Assembly (NCBI GenBank): GCA_013398055.1
Contig: VZRS01007523.1
Span: forward strand, 751,398-815,397
Reading direction: 5' to 3'
DNA: 64,000 nt
Source: Ifrita kowaldi
Taxonomy: Eukaryota; Chordata; Aves; Passeriformes; Cinclosomatidae
Shown here piece by piece: positions 47,891-61,380 of this stretch (position 1 is the first letter of the stretch; each line of letters begins with the position of its first letter). Under the pieces are notes generated by a model. It was not told the DNA's origin. It made no database searches and worked only from the letters and a program-made list of their open reading frames with translations. The translations under genes and the position numbers were made by a program.

Positions 47891-50569
47891 AAAGTAGAAA
47901 AGCTTCAGTGTTGGAGTCAATGTTTTGTTCTATGGGACTTGCACAAGGTAGTCTGTATTTGGTACCTCTCCCCAGGTAGAGAAGTACAGTACTTTTTACA
48001 TTATCACTGCTTCCTCCCTCTAAGACACGACATCACATCATTCCTGTTGCTTATTTTTTCTGAAGGCAACCAGTTCAAAACTGATGTTTAATATCAGCTT
48101 AACACTCAGTAAAAATGATGAAAAGGTACCTTTTCCAGAGGTAGAAAATATGAGAGGTTCTAGAATTATACTTAGTGTCAGAGGAACTCTGTAGCAGAGA
48201 GAATATTTCTTGCCTGGGAATATATTTTCTGAAGGGTTGGTGTGGGCATCCTTTACAACCACTTGTAAGCAGAAAGCCTTAGTGACCAGTAAATCCCTGA
48301 ATGTGCTGTTCTGATATTATTCAGGCTATTCCCCTGAAGAAGCGTTATCAAGACTTGACCTGCTATTATTGTGCCTTGTCTTTTTTATGCTTTCAATTTC
48401 ACAGCTAGGTTCTATTCCATGTGCTGGAAAGTTGCTGAAGATATTGGAGGAGAAGTACAGCCAGCAGTAAATATTTTGTAAAAAAAGGTACTAGGTACTT
48501 TATGTTTATAACAACCATCTGTTGTCCTAGACAGATGTTTGGGGTTAAATACCATAAAAGGCTCAAGGAAGCACTTCCACTGAAATACTTGCTGCAAAAT
48601 ATGGTTCATGCACGTGAACTAGGTAAGTTTCTGCTCTCATTTTTTCAGCCAGGATTTCAAGTAAGACCGAGTGTATTCTTGCTGGGCTGGTATCCCATGC
48701 TGTCATGACGAGAACTGAATAATCCTATGGTTCTATAAGCCTCCTTATATTTGGTTTCTTTTTGTGGAAGTTGCTGCCTGTCACCCCTGCCCCTCGCATG
48801 TAACAAAGAGGGATATCTATGGTCAAGTGTGTGATCTGTCACACATCCCCTTTTTTTCTGCGTTATCTGTGGTAAACAGAAACAGGCAGTACTGACACAT
48901 CTATGTCATATTGCTGAATAATCCACCCCAAAGTCTGTGTGAATTGCATTTATAGATTAAGTGAATTAGGTTTATGCACATCATCACAGTTCACGGATAT
49001 TCCTTGCAGTCAGAAACTTGCATTTTAAACGAGCTGGGTTTTTGATAAAAAGAGACAAGAGGTTGAGTGGGATGCTTGTACTGGATATTGCCAGTGCCAA
49101 CCTTCTATGAACTCAGTTTGTGAGATTTAAAATGATTCACAAACATCCATAGCTGCTGTGGACTCACAGGGATACTGTGGTTGCTGTAAGCAGCTCAACA
49201 GCTCCTGGGTTCATTTAATTTGCTAGCTCTTCTGGCATGTAATTTTTCCTAAAACAAAGAATTTTGATAATTGTTCTTAGTGAAGCAGTATTCAGACTTA
49301 TATGCTGGACAATTTCTCTTTGGTTTTAGGAATCACACTGTATAAAGTTGATTAAATTAAATTTATTAATTAAAAACGCTAGATAAAATATTTTTTAACA
49401 GCTATGACACAATAGTCCAAATACACCAATAGAATGCGTGGAAAAGAGATCTATTGCATTTAATTAAATTGTATTTGCTTACAGATTTTGCTCAGTTCCT
49501 AAGCCAATAATAAGTATATTTAGCTACTGAGTAGAAAAAACAGGAAATATTAGAGAGCAGGAGAACAACAGTTTACGTTGCTTGTAGATACAATTTTCCT
49601 CTGCCTATAATATCAATGTTTTCTAACAGACAAAAGCTGTATTTCTCTTACAATCAAAATCCAGGTTTCATGGGACAATGTGTGCTCCACAAGATCATGT
49701 GCTCTGTGAGGATTGTCCTGAAGTGACATTTATAATGTTAGCCTAAAATGGTTTGCATCAGTGTTTTTCACTATGCCGCCTGTGGACTGTAGCCAGATTT
49801 CTTACTGGACAATTATTTCTGGTCCCTGCTCTCTCCTGAAGTCTACATGGAAATTGCATGGGAAAAAGCAAACAGGCACAGGTGTAAATCATGGTCTTTG
49901 AACACATTCAGTGGGTGCAAAGATTGAAAGCATAAAGAAGCACGGGGACCTCCACTTTCTGAGCTTCCAGAGACGGGAGGAACTGGCTTCTAAACTGCTG
50001 CTTCAGTGAGACTTCACACAGGGGATCTGTTACCTAGAAATGGAGCCCCTAATTCTTCCCAGACATTCAGCACTTGCTGAAAGAGCAACAGCAGTGGCTT
50101 TCTGTCCCTGCAGCAGGAACATGTGTTGAGAATGCAGGGCTGCTAGGGTGAAAATACTGCAGCATGGAGTTCCATATGCTCGTGAAAAACCTCTCTTTTC
50201 TTGGTAAGCCTTGAAAAGGCTTTCTTGGAGTAACTGTTTTGTTACTTTTGCTGTACGAAATCTCATCTGGACTAGCTGGTGTTGCTCTGTAAAATTAGAT
50301 AGTTCTCCAGCTGCAGTCTCTTTCTATTTGTGTGTCTTCATCGCAATCGTTTTGCTTCTTTCTTCCCGGGCCTCAGATTTAAGTTGTTGATGAAGCAGCC
50401 TTGCTTCCAAGAAGGTTTCTTAGTTGGTCTGTCAATGTTTATAAAGAAGTCTGAAATGTAGCTAGTCACACAAAGAAATAGAGGCAGAGTATTTATCAGT
50501 TCTGGGCTAAGCATTGAGAATACCTCAGATTCAGCACAGAGAAAGAGAGAGGTATGATGCTAGAACATC

Positions 50570-50605
50570 ATTCATATAGGTAAATATCTATTTACCTATA
50601 TGAAT
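50570..50605. repeat. Near-perfect 36-bp palindrome
   Basis: The left arm ATTCATATAGGTAAATA (50570-50586) is the exact reverse complement of the right arm TATTTACCTATATGAAT (50589-50605), separated only by TC. Seventeen uninterrupted pairs are far above chance for this window length. The octamer ATTTACCT of the right arm occurs a third time at 50618-50625. No transposase-like frame, terminal repeat pair or target duplication surrounds it, so it is not an obvious foldback transposon. It could extrude as a cruciform, serve as a dimeric protein-binding site, or be an inverted-duplication scar. Confidence 0.95.
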
Positions 50606-53600
50606 TGTGATAAATGAATTTACCTCCTTCTGGAGGAGAAGCAGCTAAGGGTACTTAATCAGAAGAGGTTTTGTCATTTCTTACATACAACTCCAGAACA
50701 TTAGAATAGGTCTGAGACAACAGTAAAACATAAATTTATGAACACACAAAAGAAAAAAAACAGTTTAAATTACACAACAAGCACTTCTAAACTCATTATA
50801 GAGGCAGAAGGATTGAATAAAAGTTTTTGTTATGTTTAAAAGGAAACAAACATACAGTTGGTACACATTTAAATACATTTTTCTCATTAATTTTGAGTTG
50901 AATGAAACAGTGTCAAATAGATTTGAATAAGCTTTAATTTTACTGAAACGAACAGACAAACACCACCAATAAACAACCAATACCAAAACCCCCAACATCC
51001 CTCCCCTCCAATTTATTACCATTGTAAGTCGTTTTTTCATATCCTCGTTTATAACCTTCAGAGGTAGATTGCTTTTCCCTCATTGTTTACTTATATGCTC
51101 TGTCATAGTTTGGCAGCAGATGTTTGCTTTTTTTCTGAGTCAGACTTCAAAAGTTTCCCCATGAAACTAGTGTATAAATTTTCAACTAGTTGCGTGATGA
51201 GGCGAAAGCAGGGTTTGGAGGTGGTAGTCATAAACAGCTGGAGTAAACAGCCAGTTCCTATTGAACATGTGTTAGTGCTTCTTGGTTTACAAGATGTTTT
51301 TCTAGCGTTCTTGTTCTTGAGAGAAAATGAAGTCACAACTATACAGTTTTGCTGCCTGCCATGCTCTGTGGAAAACATCCCCCATTACTCTGCTGCCATC
51401 GATACACAGCGCTTGCAGCGCTGTTTTTCTACAGCTTGTGTGACAAAGGAATTTGTTAGAATGGAGCTGTAAGGCTGCTGTCCCTTGAGAGAGAGACAGG
51501 CTTCCTCTAGTGCTTGCACGTGCCACGTCCCTGCTTCCAGCAGTCTTGTTGGCTCCCCATCCATCGACCCCAACTTTAAGCTCTTTGTTTTGTGTTCAAG
51601 GCTTTGTCTCCACAATCTGGCTTACATTCTGGGTGAGATCACTAGGGGAGGACAAGAACTATTATACTTGCCTTGACTGTAACGTGATTGTATATTTTTT
51701 CAGTGACTAAAAAGAACTAGCCTGTTATCTTCTTTTGTTCCCAAAGCACCCCATATCGCCTATGGTATCAACCATGGTGTTCTCACTGACTTTCCTATTT
51801 TTATGTCTTCCTTTACGCGTCTAATGTTGTCTGTTCTTCATGGTGCTGTAATGCAGTGCTAGCATTACACATCATCTCACCTCCAAATTTTTCACCTCTC
51901 AAAGGGCAGTTTCTGTTCCAAAACCCTGCTGTGGTACTGATGGAATGAATGCTTGCTGCACCACTGCCCTTAGTGCACAAGTAGTTGAGAGGCTGTATCC
52001 AGTGCAGCAGAAATCATTCCACAGACAGCCCTGGAAAAATTAAGTCAACCTTAATTTTTTTCAGACATTTTAGTAGCAGATGTATACATATAGGAAAACA
52101 TCAGAAGTATATCATTCAACACCTATGGCTGCAGATCAATCTGCTTTTAATACATCCTAGGATCAGGCTGAGAAAGGAAAATATTTTGATTCTACTGAGG
52201 ACAACTTGTCATTCTCCAAGGATAAGAGGGAAAAGCATTCTTTTCCCTTTCAAATTTGTACTTTAACTGCCAAACCTTTCAGATGATACAATAGCTCACC
52301 ATAAAAGGCTTGACTAATTGAAGTCAGTGGTTCCTACTAGTCCTGCTGATCTCTGCTTCAAGATTATTGCTACACAAAGGAAGCAGATTTGGGAGAAAAG
52401 TAGCCACTGCTGAAGAGATGACATCCCCTCATCAGTAATTCTGGAAATGATGCAGCCTATTAAAGAACAATTGCAGAAGAATAACTACCGTGTTGTGGTA
52501 AGAAAATGTTGTAAATATTTGTCCAGAGAGTGGTGCTCTGATCTCAGCTAAGGAAATGTGTTCTTGTTTGATCAACCCTGCTGCCTTAGGGCTCTGGCAA
52601 ATTCCTATCTTAATCTTCAGCCTCACCTGGAGACACACCCTAGTATGTGGAGATTTGCAGGCAAGGAGTGGAATTTACTCATGAGGAAACAACTTGAAAC
52701 ATCCTGTTTTAAAGTGAATGCAAAAGGGGCCGAGGAGAATGGAATCTGTCTTGCTATCACAGCTAAGAATCAGATGACTGAAATTAAGTTGCAAAGATAA
52801 TCTTACTGGTTTAGTAAGAGTGGGAGTATAGTTATGAATGAGCACTGAGTTGCTCCTGCTTTTGCTGAATATTACCTTGAGAGGCTTGACAAGTGTATAC
52901 TGTTATATATAAAATTGCCTTAATTCAGCCATTTGCAATGGAAATCACAAATGGGTGCAATTCAGAGATCTCTGTAGTCCACCTAGAAGAAATGCGCTGG
53001 TTTAAATGTAGAAATTGAAACACTTAATCAGAAGATTGACTTTGATCTATCAAGAGTTGTGTATGTAGTGTCTGTGAACTCAGAACTTTTAAATATTTTT
53101 GTTTATGTTATACTCTTCCTCACATGCTTTTTTTATTTGCAGCTTTTGCTGCCTCAGATTTGGGGTAGTGAGCTCTTCAGCAAAGGCCCATTTCTTTGCT
53201 CCCTTCTTCAAGCAGGGTTCTTGACAAATTTATGGTGCTGTGAAAATATTAAAAAACGTTTGAAACAGCTACATTAAACTTCATGAGTAATTTGATAACA
53301 CTTTTCCTCAAGTACAAAAGAGCAATGGTCAGAATCCTATGTGTCCTCTTTGAAATGAAAGGGCCTAATTTCCAAGGGCAGTAAGAATAAGAGCTCTTTT
53401 CCTGCCTTGAAGCGCTCTTGGAAATAAGGCTTTGTTCAGGGCTTAATACTTGAAAAGAGTCTAATCTGTGGTTCAAAATTAGCTGTTGTTAATCATGGGG
53501 TTGTAACCCTCAATTAATGTACCTGCTGAAGTTTGCTGGACTCAGCTACGTGTCAGTGACAAGGTGCCAGGTACTGGTTTTCTGCTTAGAAGCTGCTATT

Positions 53601-53934
53601 TCCTGAGACTTATTTTGAAGTTTGCCTCAGGGCTTATTCGAGATAGGTAGTGGGAATGTATATATTATGGTAGGAACTGTACTTTTCTTTTTGATCCTAA
53701 CTTCTGCTTGTAGGCAGAGGACCCTGTTTCATGAAAGAGAGAGAGGTCTTTGACTGAGCTGTGATACTTGGATATGACACAGAACTGGGAATCATATGGC
53801 TGTGGTATTTGTTCTTTTTCAGAAGAAATGCTCATGACAGTTGTATTTGTTTCCTGGTCCAGCCATTCTGCCCGATTCCTCAGCTGGTTAAGCCTACTGC
53901 ATTACATGACAATGCTGGAACATGAGTTTAAGGT

Positions 53935-53977
53935 CTAAAACAATTGATGAACTGACTCATAACACTAATTGTTTTAG
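53935..53977. repeat. Inverted repeat, 11-bp arms
   Basis: CTAAAACAATT (53935-53945) and its exact complement AATTGTTTTAG (53967-53977) are separated by 21 bases. No GC-rich stem or poly(T) follows that would suggest an RNA gene. Confidence 0.8.
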
Positions 53978-54404
53978 GTCTGAAGTAATGTTCTGTTGTG
54001 CCATAATGAAGATGACTCAACACAATTCATCCGTGGAGAGGATAAACTTTTACCCTTAAGAAAGTTTTCCATACTTATCTCTTATTTCTTAATTTAAGTT
54101 CAATGATACAAAAGACATGGAATTTAACTGAGTGTTTATGGCTTTCTTCTTATCCATCTATCTAAAAGGCAGAAAGCAGAAGAAAACAGAAAGAGCAAAT
54201 CAATACACCAGAAATGCTGGCCCTAATCCTAGGAGTGCCTTACATTTTCATACTGGAAAATCACATTAAGCCACTCAGATTGCCAGTGTCCTCAGAGTCC
54301 TAATCAGATCTGCAGCAAAATATTATTATCTTATGTTTAATGTGTAGCCACATCCAACCCTCATTCTGTCTCCGTTCAGTGAAACAGAGATCTTAACTAT
54401 AGAT

Positions 54405-54439
54405 ATTTTTTTTTTTCTTTCTTCTTTTTTTTTTTTTCT
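54405..54439 (+). repeat. Poly(T)/pyrimidine run
   Basis: An almost pure T run broken by CTTTCTTC. On the minus strand it is an A-rich tail-like run, but no retroposon body was recognised beside it. Confidence 0.8.
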
Positions 54440-57400
54440 CATCTAGGAAGGGGGAAAAGCACCTTTAGGTTAGAGACTGGATAGTAGCATTTGTCATACT
54501 CATAATTACTTTTATTATTGGGAGGTTTTGTATGTGTCAGCTGATATTTAGCACTTGATTTCTAAGGAGGACACCAGCTCCTCAAGTCTTTGCTTCCAGA
54601 GTTCAATCCAAGCCCTTGGCTTGCTCCCCAAGGCTCACAGTAGAGAAAGAGCACCTTATATCCAAGCAGAGATGGACAGTGCACATCTTGTTTTTCCTAA
54701 AACACTTGCCCAGGACTCAGACTAAGACTACAGGCCATTCTCCTAGCTCCTTTGAAATCCATACAATCTATGACAGCGGTGACACTGAAACTTAGATTTT
54801 AGGCTTCTTTCTGCCTTCTAACTAGTACTGTGCACTTACTACTGGTGGCTGGTATGAGTTCTTTCCTGCCCCCAAAGGATAGGACCAGTACTGAGTCTTT
54901 ACATGACAGTAAAGGAATCCTTTGCACTAACCTAATTGTTCGGGTAGAAGAACTATTAAAAACCTGTAGAAATCCAGATGGACATCCCCAGAAGATTTTG
55001 TTTTCAAAAGCTTCCTTCCACAGCCTTTACCAGAATAATTCTTTACTATATAAGACAGCTTTTAAGAATTTAAAACTGCTATGTAATTTCTTTTACAGCT
55101 TTCCTGAGTTCTTGTTGCGAAAATCAGTTTTCCCATTTACTTTTAATTTTCATTGCTGAAAAATGTGTGTTGTGTAGTGTCAGGTATAGCTTTACTGCCA
55201 CACTACTCTCTCAGGGGTCTCCTCACCGTGGTTACCCTTAGCTGCTCCTAACATCTGCTAATGTTTCCCTGCAACACCCAGCTAAATTTTTCCGACCTGT
55301 TTGTCAGAACAAAATACCTGTGGACTGTCCACATTAAAGGCCAAGTCTGCCTCTGGCTTTAAGAGGTAAGCCCCCTTCTATTCAGCTTTTCCCTGCCTCT
55401 GCCATCCTTTGGGGCACTCTGTCTCTCTAACTGTTGTTTAGACAGTTCAAGCACCAGGTATAGCATTTTTCCTCAGCACAGAAGACAGCAGGCTGAGTCC
55501 CTGAATGACTGTAAGTCCCTCTGAGATGCCGTTGCAAATACACAGGATTCTGTAGGCAGCTATTGTGATAAATATGTTTTAATAAAAAAACGGGACTGTG
55601 AAGACGTATCTGTGATGCTATCAGAAAGAAGAAAATGAGAACGAAAAGGCTGCAGCAATACAGCTTGGCAGAATGAGCAGGACAAGTGATATCAGGGCAG
55701 AGTCTTGAGATGCATTCAAAGGGAACAACTGTACTTTGTTTTCTGATGTAGACATAACTCTGTGGCATGAAGGTGTTGGGGCATAACTATAGTCTGTGTA
55801 TCATTAGCTAAAGATTGTCATAGAGCCTTGTAACAAAAAGACTGTTTTCCCTATGAAGTAATTTTCTAGTATTGGGATTTATTTCTCATAATTTTGTCTC
55901 CCACTAAAATGAATTTCATGCACCTGTCTGCCTACATTATCTTTCAGACAGATACCAACAGGGATTTGTTTTAACATGAAGTGCGTTGTTTTATTGAACA
56001 CAATAATTAATATGGGGACTTGGAAATTTCTATTTTGATTATACTTCTATAATATCTCTAGCTCATATTTCAGTAGTTTTGTACATTTTTTGATGTTATA
56101 GCATCAATGTTACACTCTGTTCTACAGCATTTAAAATATGTTCATTGAAGAAAGCAGGACAAGTTGAGTTTCCTTTCATTTTAGCTGATGCGATTTCCTA
56201 CAGGGTGCACTTGATTTAGCTTGCCTGATTTTGCATTGTTGGATAATTTCCTTTCACACTTAACCCGCAACCCCCACCAAATGCAATTTCATGGGGATTA
56301 GAAGACATTTTCCTAGGGTATGTAGTGGAGTTATTCCATGGTTAGCAGGGAAGCTCAAGGAGCAGCCTGGCTCAGAAGTATTAGCAGCTGTGTTGTAATG
56401 GCTCAGCTGTCCCTAATCTTCCCTTTCTGCTATATACACAGCTTCCAGACCCTGTGATGCAGATGACTGTCAGCAACATGTGCCCTGTTTTTCCCATCTA
56501 GCCCATCTGCAAAAGAATTGTGGTTATTTTCCTTAAGCTAACATGGAGCAATCCAAGAGTAAGGACAGAGCACATTTATTTAATCTAAGCTCTTGGGAGT
56601 CTCCTACCTTTTTATTTCCCTGCTTTGAACTAAAGAGAAAGCATAACTAGTGACCAGTGTAGTTACTTTTCATAGTACATCTTAGAGTTTATAGAGTGCT
56701 TTGTGCTTTATGACTAGAACAGGCTCTTGCTTCAAGCAACTTATCTTAAGTCAGACAGATATGATATGGGTAATTAAAAAAAAAGGGCAGGACAACATGG
56801 AGCTGAAAGGAAAAGCCTTGCAGAGACATGCTTGACACAGTCTTCCCAGGATTGCTACACATGCTGCACTTCTGATTACTCAGTGTTCAGACCTGTTTTT
56901 CTCCAACAAAAACATGATTTGTTGCCAGCTGTGGTTCTGTGGTTCTGGGATGTGCAGAACAGAGAGAGAGCCAACTGAATTTAGACAGGCTATGAAAGAG
57001 CGCACGGATGATGAAAAATTTGGTTTGCTACAAATCCATTTTCCCCATTAAGTATATTTTTAATATGTTGGCCTGGCCAGTTCCCCTTCATTATCTTTTT
57101 TATTAAGTATTACCACTTTTCCCAAGCAGATTAAAATACAGATCTAGAAAAGTTCAAAACCACCAAATAGCTGCTTTACCAGAACCATCTCCTTAAAGCT
57201 AATATCTCTTAAATTAACAATAATGAATCATATACACATTTAGCATTCAAACCATCTAACTCGGCTGCTTGATGCCCTTTGCATCTTGTAAAAGTGCGAA
57301 TTTGTAGCATACCCTCAAGATTTATGAATTCTGCTTCTGGTAGAATAATGTAAGAAGTGAATTTCAGAAATCAAGATACCATAAGGGTGGTAACATGTCT

Positions 57401-57521
57401 TTAGAAAGAAAAACATTCAGTGAAAGCTGCCATCTAATAATAATAACAACAATAACATTTAAAATAATTTAAATATCTTTAATAATATATTAAATAACTT
57501 AAAACATGTTAGACAAATGTA

Positions 57522-57567
57522 AGTATTGCAAACCTGGAATGCACAGTCAGTATTGCAAACCTGGAAT
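57522..57567 (+). repeat. Short direct repeat, 19 bp twice
   Basis: AGTATTGCAAACCTGGAAT occurs at 57522-57540 and again at 57549-57567 without mismatch. The following phrase CTGGAATACATAAT at 57561 also recurs about 100 bases downstream near 57663. Likely local duplications. Confidence 0.85.
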
Positions 57568-59698
57568 ACATAATTTTAAAGATATCAAAGCTGGGATTTC
57601 ACTTCCTCTGCACTGTAATGCGAAAAATTACGAGTGTGATGAGTTTCTACTGCAGTGAATTCTGGAATACATAATCCAGCAACCATGTACATTTAGAGCT
57701 CTTCACCCAAGGTGGTAAATAGTGCATTTAGACTGATGCCTTTTCCCCCTAGAGATGAAAAATAAGAAAGTAATCACATTCTCTTTAAGATGTGCAAGGT
57801 CCATAACATTTAGTTCAAGTCCTGAGGGAACTAATAATTATCCTTTGGCCTCTTTCTAGTGCTTCAAATTATCTTTTTGCCAGTGTACAAGTATGCTCAG
57901 GCTCTGGGGAATTTTAAATACTTAGCCCATCTAGAAACATTATCATTCTGATATACATAATTAACTCATAGCTGTATAAAGTTCTAGTTATTGTAATTAT
58001 CCTTGAGAAAATTACTCTTTTGTCTTTGTATGCTCTTGTCTAAAATATGTCAGAAAACTGATGCAGGGAGACATGCCAGATGTCCAAAGAGTGGAACTGT
58101 GCAGGAGTGAAAAACAAAGTCAGTTTGGGTCAAGCATCTGGCAGGTGTACAGAGATCCCTAATCTATACGGTGCATTATTTGGTACTGAGAATTTTTTTC
58201 AAGGAGAGATACTCTGTCCATTCTGCTTTAGAAATCTGTGTGAAATGGAAGGAAATAATAAGTTGAATAAGCTAAAAAATAATAGTGAAAATAAAATAAG
58301 ACAAGCAACAAAAGCAATAGTAAAGTGTCCTGGGCTAATGCATAATTGACTGTCCGTTTTTTAGTGCATTAAACTCCCTCCAAGTTCTGGACTTATTTGA
58401 CAGATTTCTAAAGCAGTCGGCCTGACTTCTGTGTTTGATTTTACCACTAAATGGGCATAAGCTAACTTGGAAGTTGCAGGTAAGTTCAGTGTTCAGCGGC
58501 CCAGTTCTGGTTTTGTGAAGTCAGTGGTGTCATGGGCACCTCATGAAGTCAGTACGGAGAATTCCAGAAAGTACAGTTTCAACCTGGTAGTGCCTCGCTC
58601 GTAAGCTTTTAAACTTCCTCTTTCACAGCATTTGCTCTCATGTCTATGCACCTCTGAGTATAGTAACATGAGCCCCTGTGGGTGTTCCTGACACAAGCAA
58701 GTGGCCTTCCTACTGATCTACGCTGGCATTCTTACCTGAGTCTCTGCATGTGTGCCTCATGCTATTTATAACCCTTGTGTATAACTTTTCAGGGGACCGA
58801 CGCAAACCCACGAAAACTCAGCACTGCTATGGACAGATTAATTTGTCTGGGCACAGTTTTACATACATCTTGATAAAATTTGTATTAGAAAAAATATTCT
58901 TTGACTTCAATTCTTATAGCACGTTTTTATACAATTAAAAATGGGCCATGTTTTTAAATGTGTTTGAACGTGGAGATAAATTCATAATCAGTGTGATTAA
59001 GCTACTGTGATTGGTTGAAATATGACAGATGTTCACAGATGTCCCACTCCTCAGGACACTTAGTGGTTTTATTTATCTTCCCAAGGGAAAGAAAAATTCG
59101 CAGGAGTGGTCTGGAGCATAGAGAGCTGCCAGGTGTGCAGTGTCTGATGAAAGATCTTTACATTATACGGGAGTTTATGAATGAGCATAAAATGGTACGC
59201 AGTGAAAATGTCTTATTCCGCCAGTGCCAAAGATCTTATGCTGTAACCTCATCCAGGCCAGTTTTGTGGCACGAAGTGAGAAAAGTATTTCTGGACAGCT
59301 TTCCTGTGGAGCTTCAACAGCAAATGGTGTGGTTGGGACTGCACTGCTGGCAGGGTACTTATTGTGAAAGACGCAATGTGGGTAAGGGACATGGGGGGCA
59401 CAGTAAAATTAGCTTGGGTGGGGGATAACAGCTAAGAGAAATTAAATCCTTGTGAATCTCTGGGTATTTAAGAAGGCCCATGAAGGTGTTTTATATTGAA
59501 CCATATCAGCTTTATTGAATTGTAGCTGAAGAGAGAGTGGAGTGGTAGATGAGCTTGAAAAAAGTGTTCTTCTTTCTCTACTTCTTCCCTCATGACCTCA
59601 CACACTTTTACATTTTTGTAGAATGAATAACCTGTCTCAAGACGTTGAATTTAATGACAAAACCCATGCAGCTGATAACAGGATCAGGATTTTGCTCC

Positions 59699-59740
59699 TA
59701 TGCTAATAGTACTTAATGTTTCATATGCTAATAGTACTTA
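59699..59740 (+). repeat. Tandem duplication, 25-bp period
   Basis: TATGCTAATAGTACTTA occurs at 59699-59715 and 59724-59740, in tandem with a period of 25 bases and a diverged second half. Slippage duplication is the simple explanation. Confidence 0.85.
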
Positions 59741-60590
59741 CATTCCCAGGAAAATAAGACCTCAAATGAACCTTATAGTAACCTTGACAAATCTCACCTG
59801 TATTTCCTGCTCCCTTTCTTTTGTGTTAACCCATTGACTGAGTTCAACAGTGATCTCTTCAGCAGTCATCAAACCTTGCTGCTTTCAGCAGATTGTATTA
59901 TTGTCACAAATGCAGCCTTGAAGTCACCAGGTTCTTGAATATGTCTGAATATTTTCTTCTGTTGCTTGAAGACCAATACAGGTCCTAAGCACAAACTCAA
60001 GTATGGCCTCCTATGTTTTGTTCTGTAGCAATAAGAATGCAAGAAGTGATAATATTCCATCTGGGTTTCCCAAAATGTTCCCCCAGAATGCTATTATTGT
60101 GGTCTGAGTATGGAAAGGTAAGAAAAATTGATGAGAAATGCATAGAATGAGAAGATAATTCTATGGCAGAAGAGAAATCTGGCATCTGATGTAAACGGAA
60201 AGGTCACACTGACCTCCTAAGAGCTTTTTCTCAAGTAGGTTTCTTTTGAAGAATGTTTAGACGCTGACTGAGACTTTTTGGCTGTGGTATTTGTTAATTA
60301 TCTGAAAGGGTACAACTCTGTAGCTGGGAATCACCAGGTGCCACAGCCTTATCAAATAGAAACTCTGATGGTATAGTACACAGGAAAGACTCCCCATAAT
60401 TGCTATCCTCAGGTGTAAAGGATAAAGCCTGTTAATGAGATTTATTTAGCATAATCTATTTCAACTTTTCAAGCGACAAGGTTGATATTTTCTCAGATAA
60501 AGTAGTAGAGAGATAAATTTAGCAAAAGCTTACCAACTGACAGAACCAAATGATTCTTTATCTAAGGAGATTCAGCAGTAAAAATGTTTT

Positions 60591-61380
60591 TGGGAACATT
60601 TGCAGAAGCCTAGAACATAAAGGGGTTAATTTGTATGTTACCTATAGACAGATGGCTGTGGAGCCAGGCAAGGATTGTTGGTAAGGACATGGTGTGAGAA
60701 AGAACAGGATATGGCAGGAGAAGAGACCATGTAGGTCTCTGCAGACCTCTGCAGCAGGTAGGGCAGAATTTTTTGGGAGAAACGTCCTTGTTTTGGCTCC
60801 TGGAGATAAGCACAGCACAGCAGGAATGAGGCCAAGAAGTGGGCATGGACTGTAGGGGGGATCATGACCACCCAAAACCCCCAAAGCCTCTGACCCATTT
60901 CCAGAAAGGTCTGAAAGAATCAACTGCAGATGGGAACTGATTCGCACAGAAAGAGAGAAATTTATCTCCGAGGTGGGGAAATTTTATCTGTAAAAAGGCA
61001 CCACCACCAATCCTGAGTGCACATGGGCCCCAGGACACTGGACACCCCATCAGTTGGGTCAGCTCTGGAGCCGGGTTTAGTGATCTCTCTCTTTCTCCTT
61101 TTCTTCTCTCTCCAACTCTTTAATCCATCTCTTTCTCTTCCACTCTTTAATCCATCTATCTCTCTTCCCTTTCACCCCATCCTTTTGCTCAAAACCCACT
61201 TCTGTGTGCTTAGACAAGGAGATCAGGGATGGATTTCTAGCAATGCCCATGCCCAGTGTGTGATTTACTAATAAAACTTTGTAAGCTTCTGTGGATCCTC
61301 TGACTTCTGTCATTCCTTTCTACCACAAACATGTATGAATCTTGGGTCACTCTTCCCCTTAAGGATGGGACACCACAACA
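60591..61380 (+). mobile_element. Probable solo LTR of an endogenous retrovirus
   Basis: The 3' part has the clear order of an LTR. A pyrimidine-rich tandem repeat is followed by AATAAA at 61270-61275, a GT-rich downstream stretch (TTTGTAAGCTTCTGTGG), and a U5-like end closing at CACCACAACA (61371-61380). The likely left end is TGGGAACATTTGCAG at 60591. TTTT flanks both sides (60587-60590 and 61381-61384), but a homopolymer is weak evidence for a target duplication. The whole is about 790 bases, GC-richer than its surroundings, with several fortuitous open frames on the minus strand. No primer-binding site or viral coding region follows, so a solo LTR is most likely. Family not determined. 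Confidence 0.65.
61112..61166 (+). repeat. Two tandem pyrimidine-rich 27-28-mers inside the LTR
   Basis: Two copies share CACTCTTTAATCCATCT-type sequence (61112-61139 and 61140-61166), with a few differences. They lie just upstream of the LTR poly(A) signal region. Confidence 0.8.

Larger units (their letters stand above)
47891..60590. other. Long unique AT-rich stretch, no gene recognised
   Basis: Nearly 13 kb without a recognised interspersed repeat. It holds the 36-bp palindrome at 50570-50605, a pyrimidine-rich run at 54405-54439, an inverted repeat at 53935-53977, short direct repeats at 57522-57567 and 59699-59740, and an AT-rich (AAT/AAC) stretch at 57436-57500. Frames at 51083-51472 (129 codons) and 59015-59428 (137 codons) are the longest here and match nothing I know. 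Confidence 0.55.

Noticed and set aside
51083..51472. 129-codon plus-strand open frame
   Set aside because: No domain, signal peptide or family is recognisable, frames on the opposite strand are also open, and the length is within chance expectation.
60610..61313. Several overlapping minus-strand frames of 78-101 codons
   Set aside because: They lie antisense within the probable LTR and show no viral or cellular motif.
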